Shown here: positions 8,797 through 17,664 of the stretch, one piece after another
Layout: each line of letters begins with the position of its first letter
How positions within the stretch are numbered: position 1 is the stretch's first letter
Assembly (NCBI RefSeq): GCF_047246645.1
Contig: NZ_JBFOKR010000012.1
Coordinates: 62,001-126,000, forward strand
Origin: Ferdinandcohnia sp047246645
GTDB lineage: Bacteria; Bacillota; Bacilli; Bacillales; Bacillaceae_L
Length of the DNA: 64,000 nucleotides
Direction of reading: 5' to 3'
Translations under genes and position numbers: made by a program
Notes under the pieces: generated by a model
What the model was told of the DNA's origin: nothing
Databases searched by the model: none
What the model saw: the letters and a program-made list of their open reading frames with translations, nothing else

Positions 8797-11700
8797 TTGA
8801 ATATAAAGGTAACTCACAAACAAATAAAAGATTTATGCGGCACCGTCTCCTTCAAAAAGGGAGATACTTTTTTCCGTACAAACAAGGTAAAATTCACAAA
8901 ATACAATCAAACTTACTGTGAAGCCACAGTAACTGGTTCAGAGGAATTTTACGTAACGATTGAGAGTAGTAATTATGGAGGAAAGCTACAAACAACATGC
9001 AGCTGTCCCACACTTAAAACCTTTCAAAAGGATTGTCAACATATAGCGGCAGTACTACTAGCCATTCATGATCAGCAACAAAGACCGAATGAGTATCCAG
9101 CAGATACCATTAAAAAGGGTCCAACTAACGTTCAAAACCTAGAATTAGCTGAAGGTCTAATGACATTATTCAGTGAAAGAAAAGTAAAGCCCAGTGGGTC
9201 TCAGCGACATTTTGAAAAAAGAGAAGTACTAGATCTCAAGTTTTCTTGTGTACCTATTTTCTTAGATGACATCTCTAATATGTTTGGAATTAGTGTATAT
9301 CTCGGTGAAAATAAGGCTACAGACATAAAAGATTTTCTAACTAACGTAAAGCGAGGAAAGAAGTATACATTTTCTAAAGGATTTGTTTACCACCCATCTA
9401 ATCATTGTTTTTCTCCCCAGGCAGATGTTGTCATTCAACAGATGATAGCTGTGGCAGAAGATGAAAATGCGTACTTTCATACAAAACTTGATGAAGCAGT
9501 TTATTTGAGGAATAATCACATATTAGTTATTCCTCCATCTTCATGGGAAGATCTAATGCCTTCATTAGAACTTGGATCTCTTGCTACTCTTGAGTATCAA
9601 GGGCAATCTATTAATTTCAAAGTAGATAAGGGACCATTACCTCTACATTTCTCTTTCTCTGAACAAAAAAATGAGAGCATTGAGTTAACTATAAAGGGGT
9701 TCGAAAATTTAACCATTTTCCGTTCATATAATATGGCATTAAGCGGAACAAGATTATTTAAACTAAATGAACAGGACTGTACCCGCTTACTAGAGTTAAG
9801 ACAAATGTTGAATTCACCAGAAGGTAACCAAATTGCAATACCAAATGATAAAATGGAAAGCTTTATTACGAATATAGTACCAGAATTGAAGAAAATTGGA
9901 GTTGTTCACTTACCCGGATCATTAACAAGACAGTTTTCAAAGGCTCCTTTAGTGGCAAGATTATATTTGGATCGTCTTAAAAATCGGTTACTAGCTGGAC
10001 TTGAATTCCACTATGAAAATATCATCATCCAACCATTGGAAAGTAATGAAGAGCAAATTAGTCCGTTCATCATCCGAGATTATGAAAAAGAGGAAGAAAT
10101 CCTTGAGTTAATGGAGGAGAGCTTATTCTCCAAAACAGACGGCGGCTATTACATGTACAACGAAGAGTTAGAATACAATTTTCTCTACCACACAGTGCCT
10201 AAGCTACAACAATTAGTACAAGTTTATGCTACAACAGCCGTGAGAAATCGTATTTTCAGGGGGAATCCTCCTTTAAAAATAAGGGTGAAGGTCAAAAAGG
10301 AGAGAACCAATTGGCTCGAATTCAACTTTGAAATGGACGGTATACCAGACCAACATATACGTGATATTTTGACTGCTCTTGAGGAAAAACGAAAGTATTA
10401 CCGATTGCGAGATGGCACCTTACTCTCATTAGAAAGTAGGGAAATGGAAGAAATCCAACGATTTTTAAAAGCGGTTCCCGTTCAACATGACGACATTGAA
10501 GCGGAACTAAATATGCCCATTATTCAAAGTCTGAAGTTTCTTGACTCTGTTGAACATAGTGAGGTTTTTAAAATTGAGGAATCGTTCAGAGATTTTTTAG
10601 ATAAAATTCATTACCCTGAAAAATTGGAATTTGAAGTTCCAAACCAATTGGAATTTATCCTACGCCCGTATCAAAAAAAAGGATACAAGTGGATGAAATC
10701 ATTAGCCAGTTATGGTTTTGGCGGTGTGTTAGCAGATGAAATGGGACTCGGAAAAACCCTTCAAAGCATAACGTATATTGCTTCTGAGTTAGAAAACATA
10801 CGTGAAAAGAATCTTCCTATCCTGATCATTTCACCAACATCATTGACTTATAATTGGTTAGCCGAAATCATGAAGTTTGCTCCGACTATTCAAGCTATTG
10901 TCATTGACGGTAAGAAATCAGATCGAGAGGAACTTCAAAAACAACTAGATCAAGTTGATGTCATCATTACTTCTTACAATTTACTCCGCAAGGATATAAA
11001 GTGGTATGAGACTCAAGTATTCCATACAGTATTTTTCGATGAGGCTCAAGCATTTAAAAATCCAGTTACACAAACTGCTCGAGCAGTAAAAAAAATACAA
11101 GCAGATACTCGATTCGGGTTAACTGGAACTCCGATTGAGAATTCGATTGAAGAGCTTTGGTCAATTTATCATGTTATCTTTCCTCAGCTTTTCCAAGGTC
11201 TTAAGGAATATAGCCATCTTTCAAGAAAAGATATCGCTAGAAGGCTCCGCCCATTTATGCTTAGGAGAGTAAAGAAGGACGTTGTATCCGAACTTCCTGA
11301 TAAAATTGAATCAATTGAATCGAGTGAATTATTACCAGAACAGAAGAAGCTTTATGCGGCTTATTTGGCAAAACTACGACAAGACACTTTAAAACACCTG
11401 GATAGAGACACCATGAGGAAAAACCGAATAAAAATATTAGCGGGTTTGACTCGGTTACGACAAATTTGCTGTCATCCCGCGTTGTTTGTGGATGGTTATA
11501 AGGGAAGTTCTGCAAAATATGAGCAGTTATTACAGGTATTAGAGGAAGCAAGGCTCTCAGGAAAACGAGTATTAATTTTCTCTCAATTTACCAAGATGTT
11601 AAAACTTATCGGTAGTGAGCTTACTAAAAGAAGATATTCTTATTTCTATCTTGACGGACAAACCCCTTCAGTAGAACGAGTTGACCTTTGTAACAAATTT

Positions 11701-12021
11701 AATGAAGGAGAAAGAGATATATTCCTTATTTCATTAAAAGCGGGGGGAACAGGGCTTAATTTAACAGGTGCGGATACCGTCATTCTCTATGATATTTGGT
11801 GGAATCCCGCTGTTGAGGAGCAGGCAACAGACCGTGCCCATCGGATTGGTCAAACAAATAATGTTCAAGTTATCAAACTCGTTAGTAGAGGAACAATCGA
11901 AGAAAAAATAAATGAACTACAAGATAAAAAGAGACATCTAATCGGCGAACTAATCGATTCAGAAAACAAAGGATCCACTGCATTAACTGAAGATGATATT
12001 AAAGAAATCTTAATGATATAG
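8797..12021 (+). CDS. SNF2-family helicase with SWIM zinc finger
   Basis: 1074 residues. An N-terminal SWIM finger, CxC-x9-CxH, uses Cys68, Cys70, Cys80 and His82. A bacterial SNF2-associated region fills about 130-600. The ATPase core starts with DEMGLGKT (about 647-654) and DEAQ (748-751); the C-terminal core has SLKAGGTGLNL and DRAHRIGQ. This is the architecture of B. subtilis YwqA-type proteins, DNA translocases of unknown role. The start is TTG, chosen for the GAAGGAGCGG site upstream. Monocistronic, ending at a terminator. Confidence 0.92.
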   Translation: MNIKVTHKQIKDLCGTVSFKKGDTFFRTNKVKFTKYNQTYCEATVTGSEEFYVTIESSNYGGKLQTTCSCPTLKTFQKDCQHIAAVLLAIHDQQQRPNEYPADTIKKGPTNVQNLELAEGLMTLFSERKVKPSGSQRHFEKREVLDLKFSCVPIFLDDISNMFGISVYLGENKATDIKDFLTNVKRGKKYTFSKGFVYHPSNHCFSPQADVVIQQMIAVAEDENAYFHTKLDEAVYLRNNHILVIPPSSWEDLMPSLELGSLATLEYQGQSINFKVDKGPLPLHFSFSEQKNESIELTIKGFENLTIFRSYNMALSGTRLFKLNEQDCTRLLELRQMLNSPEGNQIAIPNDKMESFITNIVPELKKIGVVHLPGSLTRQFSKAPLVARLYLDRLKNRLLAGLEFHYENIIIQPLESNEEQISPFIIRDYEKEEEILELMEESLFSKTDGGYYMYNEELEYNFLYHTVPKLQQLVQVYATTAVRNRIFRGNPPLKIRVKVKKERTNWLEFNFEMDGIPDQHIRDILTALEEKRKYYRLRDGTLLSLESREMEEIQRFLKAVPVQHDDIEAELNMPIIQSLKFLDSVEHSEVFKIEESFRDFLDKIHYPEKLEFEVPNQLEFILRPYQKKGYKWMKSLASYGFGGVLADEMGLGKTLQSITYIASELENIREKNLPILIISPTSLTYNWLAEIMKFAPTIQAIVIDGKKSDREELQKQLDQVDVIITSYNLLRKDIKWYETQVFHTVFFDEAQAFKNPVTQTARAVKKIQADTRFGLTGTPIENSIEELWSIYHVIFPQLFQGLKEYSHLSRKDIARRLRPFMLRRVKKDVVSELPDKIESIESSELLPEQKKLYAAYLAKLRQDTLKHLDRDTMRKNRIKILAGLTRLRQICCHPALFVDGYKGSSAKYEQLLQVLEEARLSGKRVLIFSQFTKMLKLIGSELTKRRYSYFYLDGQTPSVERVDLCNKFNEGERDIFLISLKAGGTGLNLTGADTVILYDIWWNPAVEEQATDRAHRIGQTNNVQVIKLVSRGTIEEKINELQDKKRHLIGELIDSENKGSTALTEDDIKEILMI

Positions 12022-12031
12022 TTACAACAAC

Positions 12032-12060
12032 AAAGAACCTAAACTAGGCTCTTTTTTTTA
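12032..12060 (+). terminator. Rho-independent terminator of the SNF2 gene
   Basis: AAAGAACCTA pairs with TAGGCTCTTT with one mismatch, followed by eight T residues. The 250 bases after it, up to the next gene, show nothing else I can support. Confidence 0.85.
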
Positions 12061-12305
12061 TTGAACTTTAGTCATTGTTCCTAATATTACTAACTGCGAT
12101 TAAACTTGATCTATTTCCTCAAGTGTACCAGCGTGTAATTGGAAATCCATGCACCGCTATTTTCTTTTATCTGGTCAACCAGAAGTATGGTTTGTATTGA
12201 TGGATGAAATAAACTTAAACTCCTGTAATTCACAATTTTTGTTTACTTACGGGAAGAGAAATAGTAAATTAAACAGCAGAATACTTATTTATTTGGAGGT
12301 ACAAA

Positions 12306-12644
12306 ATGACACTTGCGGAAAAATTAGCGCAAAAACAACTAGATGCATACAACAATAAACAACTCGAAGATTTCATTTCAGTTTATAGTGAGGACGTAGT
12401 GGTAATGGATTTTCCTACAAATGAGGTTAAGCTATCTGGAATGAAAGATTTCAAAAAAAGATATGATGACCTGTTTAAAAACAACCCAAATCAACATGCA
12501 GAACTAAAAGGTAGAATTGTAAAAGAAAACACTGTAATAGATCATGAATACATCACTGGGCGTGCAAATGGTATTACATCGGAGGCAATCGCAATATATG
12601 AAATAACAGGTGATAAAATAACGAAAGTTTGGTTTGTAAAATAA
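12306..12644 (+). CDS. NTF2-like / SnoaL-like domain protein
   Basis: 112 residues: an N-terminal helix (KLAQKQLDAYNNKQLEDFISVYSEDVVVMDFP), then a curved beta sheet ending TGDKITKVWFVK. This is the typical pattern of SnoaL-like/steroid delta-isomerase-fold proteins encoded alone in Bacillus. A perfect TTTGGAGG site lies before the ATG. The substrate is unknown; most relatives are uncharacterised. Single-gene unit with its own terminator. Confidence 0.85.
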   Translation: MTLAEKLAQKQLDAYNNKQLEDFISVYSEDVVVMDFPTNEVKLSGMKDFKKRYDDLFKNNPNQHAELKGRIVKENTVIDHEYITGRANGITSEAIAIYEITGDKITKVWFVK

Positions 12645-12648
12645 CATT

Positions 12649-12694
12649 CAGAAAAACACGTGATAAATTCCTTTTAAATTACGTGTTTTTTCTG
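12649..12694 (+). terminator. Rho-independent terminator
   Basis: 13-bp stem (CAGAAAAACACGT at 12649-12661 with ACGTGTTTTTTCTG at 12681-12694), T-rich on the descending side; closes the SnoaL-like gene. Confidence 0.85.
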
Positions 12695-12834
12695 TGATTT
12701 ATAAAGAAATCGGTAAAATATATAATATCCCGTGAAACATAAAAAATTGTGAACTTTTCTCTCCACTAATCGTATTATTAGAAGCGGTAATTGAAAACTG
12801 TTTCAGTACTAATACTTAATAGGTGGTTATTCAA

Positions 12835-13156
12835 ATGGTTAGAAAAGAAGTTGATGAACAATATGTCTTAGATTTCGTCAATAAAAAGTACCCTATTAAG
12901 ATACACAAAGTAAAGAAAATTACGAATGAAATATATCATTGTAGTGGTGTACAAGAAAACTATTATGCTAGACTCTCGGGTTATAAATCGTACGATGAAC
13001 AGGTTGAAGAAATTACGTGGATGTCATTTTTGTAAAGAGGTCTTTGAATACAGCTTGATGCATATGTACTGGCCGGAAGACAGACGAAGAGAAGAACATA
13101 TTAGGATAATGAATCTCTATAGACAACGATTAGAATGTGAATATGACTTGTTTTAA
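12835..13156 (+). pseudogene. Remnant of an aminoglycoside-phosphotransferase-like (APH) kinase
   Basis: The first about 65 codons (12835-13035) read like the N-lobe of an APH/homoserine-kinase-like phosphotransferase, ending YDEQVEEITWMSFL. The reading then shifts by one frame into 13028-13156, which encodes FEYSLMHMYW and a C-terminal helix like the extreme C-terminus of the same family. The about 200 residues between, with the catalytic HGD and DFD motifs, are missing. I infer a large internal deletion leaving both ends joined out of frame. The ATG at 12835 follows AGGTGG at the right distance; an upstream in-frame GTG overlaps that site. Confidence 0.6.
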
Positions 13157-13236
13157 ATTGATCTAAGAATCATATACATACAAAATAGTAGCTAGATATA
13201 TAAATTATAAGGAAATTATTATAGGAGATTGAATAA

Positions 13237-13704
13237 ATGACACAAACCATTCAGTTTAAAAAGATCACAAAAGAAAACTGGGAAGAAGCATTCAGTATCT
13301 CGGTAATGGACAATCAAAGAACATTCGTTCCGTCGGTTGCAGAATCACTCGCTTATGCATATCTTAAGCCTTGGGATGAAGCACTTGAGCCATATGCGAT
13401 ATATGTTAACGAAGAAATAATTGGTATGTTTTATCTAAGTTATACACCTGACAGTGAAAAAAATTATTGGATTGGTGGATTCCAAGTCGACAAAAAACAC
13501 CAAGGGAAAGGTTTAGGAAGAAAATCCCTAGAGGAAATACTTAAATTTATTAAAGAGACACATCCCAGGTGTAAAGTTATTAACTTAACTGTTGAGAAAG
13601 AAAACACACACGCCATACATTTATACGAAAGTGTAGGGTTTATTAGCCAGTACAAAGAAAACGATTATGGAGAACTAATTTTCAAAAAGGAATTTATTAA
13701 TTAA
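13237..13704 (+). CDS. GNAT family N-acetyltransferase (BltD/spermidine acetyltransferase-like)
   Basis: 155 residues. The acetyl-CoA binding motif A is seen as QVDKKHQGKGLGRKSLEEI (about 84-102), with the Q/RxxGxG/A core QGKGLG; motif B (NLTVEKENTHAIHLYESVGF) follows. Length and layout match BltD-type spermine/spermidine acetyltransferases, but polyamine specificity is only inferred. TAGGAGATTG supplies the ribosome binding site. The downstream terminator is shared with the convergent cueP. Confidence 0.87.
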   Translation: MTQTIQFKKITKENWEEAFSISVMDNQRTFVPSVAESLAYAYLKPWDEALEPYAIYVNEEIIGMFYLSYTPDSEKNYWIGGFQVDKKHQGKGLGRKSLEEILKFIKETHPRCKVINLTVEKENTHAIHLYESVGFISQYKENDYGELIFKKEFIN

Positions 13705-13718
13705 TCGGGTTAGTAAAA

Positions 13719-13748
13719 AGAAAAAAGCACCTTTTAGGCGCTTTTTTC
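13719..13748. terminator. Bidirectional terminator between the acetyltransferase gene and cueP
   Basis: 11-bp stem AAAAAAGCACC / GGCGCTTTTTT. The one odd pair is an A-C mismatch on plus but a G-U wobble on minus, so it should work better for cueP. Confidence 0.8.
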
Positions 13749-14285
13749 ATCCTTTAATTGGATGGTTGTAATGCAGGTATTGTCGCTTTCAAATGTAGAA
13801 AATTCTGCTTCTGCCTGTTTTCCATCATAACCGATTTTTATAGTGTAGTTCTTGTTTCGCGGAACCCATAAATCAACAAAACCATTAGATAATGATTTAA
13901 TTGTTTTGTCAACAATCACTTTTCCATCTTGGTCTTCGATATATATATCAAAATCAGCATCCACTAATTCTCCCTGGCAGCCTGTTAAGCTATGGTTTGC
14001 ACATGGATGTGTTTCATTAATAAACGGTGCAATGGAAACAAAGAATTCGTCTTCAGGTAATTCATAAGTTACCTGGCTTTCATCACTTTTTGTAATAATG
14101 AGTTCTTTTGAAGTAATTGATGCAGTTTCGTCATCGGTTTTCTTGGCACTATAATCATCAACCAATGCCTTAATGTCCTCAACTTTCGCTTCAGTTGGTT
14201 CATCTGTATTGTTAGTTGCAACATATAAAACAAACCCTAGCGCAATGACAACCAATCCAAGAATAGAGATTCTTTTTGCATTCAT
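13734..14285 (-). CDS. cueP: CueP family copper-binding protein, membrane-anchored
   Basis: 183 residues. Residues 5-22 form a single N-terminal membrane anchor or uncleaved signal with no lipobox Cys, followed by an exported domain. The core PFINETHPCxxHSLTGCQGEL (about 87-107) and the C-terminal CITTIQL match the CueP family, known from Salmonella as the periplasmic copper-binding protein that supplies copper to SodCII. All three family cysteines are present (Cys95, Cys103, Cys171). In a Gram-positive the domain would face the wall side. No CopA, CsoR or superoxide dismutase gene is nearby. GGAG precedes the ATG. Confidence 0.9.
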   Translation of the reverse strand: MNAKRISILGLVVIALGFVLYVATNNTDEPTEAKVEDIKALVDDYSAKKTDDETASITSKELIITKSDESQVTYELPEDEFFVSIAPFINETHPCANHSLTGCQGELVDADFDIYIEDQDGKVIVDKTIKSLSNGFVDLWVPRNKNYTIKIGYDGKQAEAEFSTFESDNTCITTIQLKDEKSA

Positions 14286-14441
14286 TTTATCAACTCCATA
14301 TTTCTATTACTAAGTTTGAGTTTACTACCAACATCCATATTATCATATTATAACTAACTTTCTCCCATTCAACTAATTATGTCACAGAACTATCACATTC
14401 GTTTTATCTATCAAAAAAAGTAGTCGACTTTTTGGGGAAAC

Positions 14442-14606
14442 AATTTCACTCGTGAGGGGACACATCAAACTTCTTGGCGGAGAAAAGGTAAAGCAAACAA
14501 TGAATCTATTTTCGTAGGAGCAATTGGCTATATAATTGCTGGGTACCATCTTCATCATTTTACAGATACCTACGATTTAAGGGGTAGAACCTCAGGTATA
14601 ACCTGA
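14442..14606 (+). pseudogene. C-terminal remnant of a DinB/YfiT-like damage-inducible family protein
   Basis: An open stretch without a start encodes TREGTHQTSWRRKGKANN and then VGAIGYIIAGYHLHHFT, ending at a TGA at 14604-14606. The pattern R-x-G-x-ANx(6)VxAIGYIIAGHELHH is the C-terminal end of DinB-type four-helix proteins, whose final His ligand pair is visible here. The rest of the gene (about 120 residues) is not found upstream. The remainder of the 412-bp gap between cueP and the next gene shows nothing further. Confidence 0.5.
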
Positions 14607-14697
14607 TTTCTAACAAGTTATTAAGGCCTTGAACCTTTATTCTTCTCTGACAAAGTGGTACCTTGAGTAAGAGAACAACTTTAAAAGGAGGGATATT

Positions 14698-15144
14698 ATG
14701 CTAAATCCTGCATGGTTATTTGTTGCTGCAACAGCGATAGCAGTTATTGGGATCTTATTAGCGTTTAAGAAATTCATGAGGCAGGTTCAGGCACAAATAA
14801 ATAATGGTCAGGAGCTTAAATTGCAAGGGCTACAAAAAGAACAGACACGTTTTTTTATAAATGTAGCGGTTGCTGAATCTATACCAATACTATTAATTGT
14901 ATTTGGCTTTATGCAAATTGAACAAGTTACTGAGCCAATAAATATCTTCGTACCATTACTCTCAATCATCGTAATAGTTGCCATCGCAAAAATAAATGCC
15001 CTAGCTACTAGAAGGGACGTTATTGGCCATAATCCTTTAAGCCAATCAAAAAATATCGTTAATACCTTGTTTTTTATTGGCTTAGCATTAATGTCTGCAA
15101 TTCCCGTCATCTCGATAGTTGCAATTTTTATAATGAATGGATGA
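14698..15144 (+). CDS. Tandem c-subunit-like proteolipid membrane protein
   Basis: 148 residues with four predicted membrane helices arranged as two hairpins. The second helix, QTRFFINVAVAESIPILLIVFGF (about 50-71), has the pattern of the outer helix of F0 subunit c (R-x-FI-x-A-x-x-E-x-x-PI), with Glu60 in the ion-binding position. The fourth helix, LFFIGLALMSAIPVISIVAIF (about 124-144), repeats the pattern with Ser133 in place of the Glu. One carboxylate lost in a fused double hairpin is the layout of V-type K/c subunits. It is alone, between its own AAAGGAGGG site and a terminator, far from any atp operon. The function is unknown; homology is inferred from pattern only. Confidence 0.65.
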   Translation: MLNPAWLFVAATAIAVIGILLAFKKFMRQVQAQINNGQELKLQGLQKEQTRFFINVAVAESIPILLIVFGFMQIEQVTEPINIFVPLLSIIVIVAIAKINALATRRDVIGHNPLSQSKNIVNTLFFIGLALMSAIPVISIVAIFIMNG

Positions 15145-15158
15145 AAGATTCACTTAGC

Positions 15159-15186
15159 CGGAGTTGCACAGCAGCTCCGTTTTTTT
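15159..15186 (+). terminator. Rho-independent terminator
   Basis: CGGAGTTGC / GCAGCTCCG stem (one G-U) with ACA loop and seven T residues; closes the proteolipid gene. Confidence 0.9.
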
Positions 15187-15188
15187 GC

Positions 15189-15275
15189 GATAGGAATTTA
15201 TAAAATTCTTTCCTATCTGTATAAGTGCAACTACGGCTCTTCTGTCGCCTAATGGCTCGGCAATCGCCGAGTTTT
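15189..15275 (+). other. Two further hairpins before nhaC
   Basis: After the terminator come an 8-bp stem GATAGGAA/TTCCTATC (15189-15217) and a perfect CTCGGC-AATC-GCCGAG hairpin plus TTTT (15256-15275), the latter terminator-like. They lie upstream of the best promoter-like sequence for nhaC (TTGTTT, 16 bases, TACTAT near 15302-15329), so they are more likely back-up terminators than an nhaC leader element. Confidence 0.5.
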
Positions 15276-15361
15276 CTAATTACCATTGTCGTCAGATTCT
15301 AATTGTTTTTACATGTAAACGTGATACTATTTAAAGTGTTACTTATCTAACGTTTTTTGAG

Positions 15362-16699
15362 GTGAACGAACTGAATACATACAAATACAAGAAACTACAA
15401 ATTATCAGCTTAATTCTTGTAACACTTTTAGGAGTTTTATTATCTGTTAGTTTTCAAATTCCACTAGTTTTGGGAATGCTTCCTGGTTATATATATTTAG
15501 TTTTTTTAGTTAGACGGAAGGGGGTTTCCTTTAAAACTTTGTTGCAAATCAGTCGCAATGGAGTAAGTAAAACTCAAAGTGTTATCATAATACTTTTACT
15601 TGTAAGTTTCGTACTTCCTTCATGGTATTTATCTGGGACGATTGATCAGCTAGTATCATTATCCCTTTATGTAATTACACCTGAACATTTTTACCTACTG
15701 TCCTTTATAATCGCGATGTTGTTCTCAATGACTCTAGGTACTTCTGTAGGGACATTAAGTGCTGTAGGTATACCAATTATAAGTACAGCTTTAGCTATTG
15801 AATTACCTCTTGAAATAGTAGCAGGTGCGCTAATATCTGGAGCATTTGTAGGAGATCGAACATCACCCTTTTCCAGTGCGTTTCAACTACTTTCTCATAC
15901 AGTTGAAACGCCGACAAAAAAACAGTTTAAAGCAATGTCAGTTACAACTGTCATAGGAGTCACAATAGCTATACTATTTTATGGAATTTTAGATTCTAAA
16001 TCTACTTTCACTATAACTCAGGTAACGCCTGGCTTGAAGGAGATTTCTCTTTTATCATTTTTACCCCCGCTCATTTTAATAGCGGTTGTTTTATTTAGAA
16101 AAGGCATTATTTATGGATTTCTTCTAAGTATCGTTGCTGCTAGTATGCTAGCACTCACAAATGACGTAACGACACAAGAACTTTTCTCTTCATTATTGTT
16201 AGGAGTTGAAGGGAAGGGTGGAGGCCTAATAAATATGTATCTCCTCCTGCTTTTCTTAGCCTTGGCTGGAGCATATAATGGTATTTTAGAAGAGTTCAAG
16301 CTTATCCAACCTTTAATTGATCAATGGTTTGATACCTCCAAAAATATAGTAGATGACACTATTAAAACGATACTAGCTACTTTCGGGATATCCTTAATCG
16401 CAGCAAACCAAACATTACCAATTATTCTTACTGGAAGAACCTTATTAACTCGTTGGAGAAAAAACCATACTCAAGAAGAACTGTCTAGGGTAATGGGTGA
16501 TTCCACAATGTTATTTCCAGCAATGATTCCTTGGAGTGTTTTAGCTTTAATGTGTAGTGCAGTTGTTGGGGTGCCGATTATATCATATTTACCATACGCC
16601 ATTTTTATTTGGAGTTTACCTATCTTCACAATAGTAGTTTCATTTGTGAAACTATTAAAAAACAATAAGCATAATCAAGACATTGCCAATGCATCATAA
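15362..16699 (+). CDS. NhaC family Na+/H+ antiporter
   Basis: 445 residues, about eleven membrane helices. GTSVGTLSAVGIPI (about 121-134) and GDRTSPFSSAFQLLSHTVET (about 164-183) are NhaC-family signatures; the latter contains the conserved Asp-Arg-Ser/Thr-Pro cation site. The family exchanges Na+ (or malate/lactate plus Na+) for H+. The start is uncertain: the first in-frame codon is GTG at 15362, but that GTG lies within the GAGGTGA ribosome binding site. The codon correctly spaced from it is CTG at 15371, which would be an unusual start. Single-gene unit. Confidence 0.9.
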   Translation: MNELNTYKYKKLQIISLILVTLLGVLLSVSFQIPLVLGMLPGYIYLVFLVRRKGVSFKTLLQISRNGVSKTQSVIIILLLVSFVLPSWYLSGTIDQLVSLSLYVITPEHFYLLSFIIAMLFSMTLGTSVGTLSAVGIPIISTALAIELPLEIVAGALISGAFVGDRTSPFSSAFQLLSHTVETPTKKQFKAMSVTTVIGVTIAILFYGILDSKSTFTITQVTPGLKEISLLSFLPPLILIAVVLFRKGIIYGFLLSIVAASMLALTNDVTTQELFSSLLLGVEGKGGGLINMYLLLLFLALAGAYNGILEEFKLIQPLIDQWFDTSKNIVDDTIKTILATFGISLIAANQTLPIILTGRTLLTRWRKNHTQEELSRVMGDSTMLFPAMIPWSVLALMCSAVVGVPIISYLPYAIFIWSLPIFTIVVSFVKLLKNNKHNQDIANAS

Positions 16700-16799
16700 T
16701 TAGGTAAAGACCAGTACAAATTTGTGTACAAACAAAGGATTATTTTAAAAAATACCGAAATTATTAGTAGATTAGTAACTCAGAATGGAAGGTGACATT

Positions 16800-17615
16800 A
16801 TGATCCATAAAACAATTGATATTTCCCATGCTGGTGAAAATGCAACTTTAACAACCTATATACTAAATAACTCACCACAGATTGACCCAAATCGAAAAAG
16901 GCCGATAGTTATAATTTGCCCTGGAGGAGGTTATCAATTCACCTCTGACAGAGAGGCAGAGCCGATCGCCATTCAAATGAACGCTATGGGTTTCCATGCA
17001 TGTGTCTTATGGTACAGTGTGGCTCCAGCTGTTTTTCCAACAGCTCTTTGTCAATTAGCCAGCGCTATAGGTCAGGTTAGAGAACATGCAGAAGAATGGA
17101 ATGTCGATACTACGAAAATTGTAGTACTAGGCTTCTCTGCGGGTGGGCATTTAGCTGCAAGTATTGGCGTGTTTTGGAATAAAGAATTTTTAACAGACTT
17201 ACTTCCTTTTTCAAGTGAACAAATTAAACCAAATGGAATTGTCCTTTGTTATCCTGTTATTTCCTCAGGGGAGTATGCTCATCAAGGTAGTTTCAAGGCT
17301 TTAGCAGGTGATAAGTATGGGGATAGAGAACTGTTAGAATTATTATCTCTTGAGAAACAGGTATCACAGGAAACACCGCCGACTTTCTTATGGCACACCG
17401 CGACAGACCTTGCTGTTCCTGTTCAAAATAGTACATTATTCGCAGATGCTCTATTAAAAAACAATGTATCCATGGAAATGCATATTTATCCAAGAGGTGC
17501 TCATGGATTGTCACTCGGAACAGAAGAAACAAAGGGTCTAAATAATGAGGCATCTATACAGACTGACGTGGTAAATTGGATTGATATGGTTGGGCGTTGG
17601 ATAAACAATATATAA
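16800..17615 (+). CDS. Alpha/beta hydrolase, BD-FAE/acetylesterase-like
   Basis: 271 residues. PGGGYQFTS (about 42-50) is the HGGG-type oxyanion loop, with Pro in place of His as common in BD-FAE-type carbohydrate esterases. The nucleophile elbow is GFSAGGH (about 115-121); the acid is in TATDLAV and the His in PRGAHGL. Known relatives deacetylate xylan or small esters; the substrate here is unknown. ATG at 16800 is preferred over an in-frame ATG at 16785 because GGAAGGTGA is four bases before the former. No signal peptide, hence cytoplasmic. Confidence 0.85.
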   Translation: MIHKTIDISHAGENATLTTYILNNSPQIDPNRKRPIVIICPGGGYQFTSDREAEPIAIQMNAMGFHACVLWYSVAPAVFPTALCQLASAIGQVREHAEEWNVDTTKIVVLGFSAGGHLAASIGVFWNKEFLTDLLPFSSEQIKPNGIVLCYPVISSGEYAHQGSFKALAGDKYGDRELLELLSLEKQVSQETPPTFLWHTATDLAVPVQNSTLFADALLKNNVSMEMHIYPRGAHGLSLGTEETKGLNNEASIQTDVVNWIDMVGRWINNI

Positions 17616-17664
17616 TAAAAAATCTTTTGAGTAGATTTTTACTACTTTAAGATAGGTGAGTATA

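Noticed and set aside
12149..12358. 69-codon open frame before the SnoaL-like gene
   Set aside because: No ribosome binding site, overlaps the real gene start, and unlikely amino-acid composition.
15189..15275. Possible ion-sensing riboswitch before the nhaC-type gene
   Set aside because: The best promoter-like sequence is downstream of the hairpins, and no anti-terminator pairing or known motif was found.
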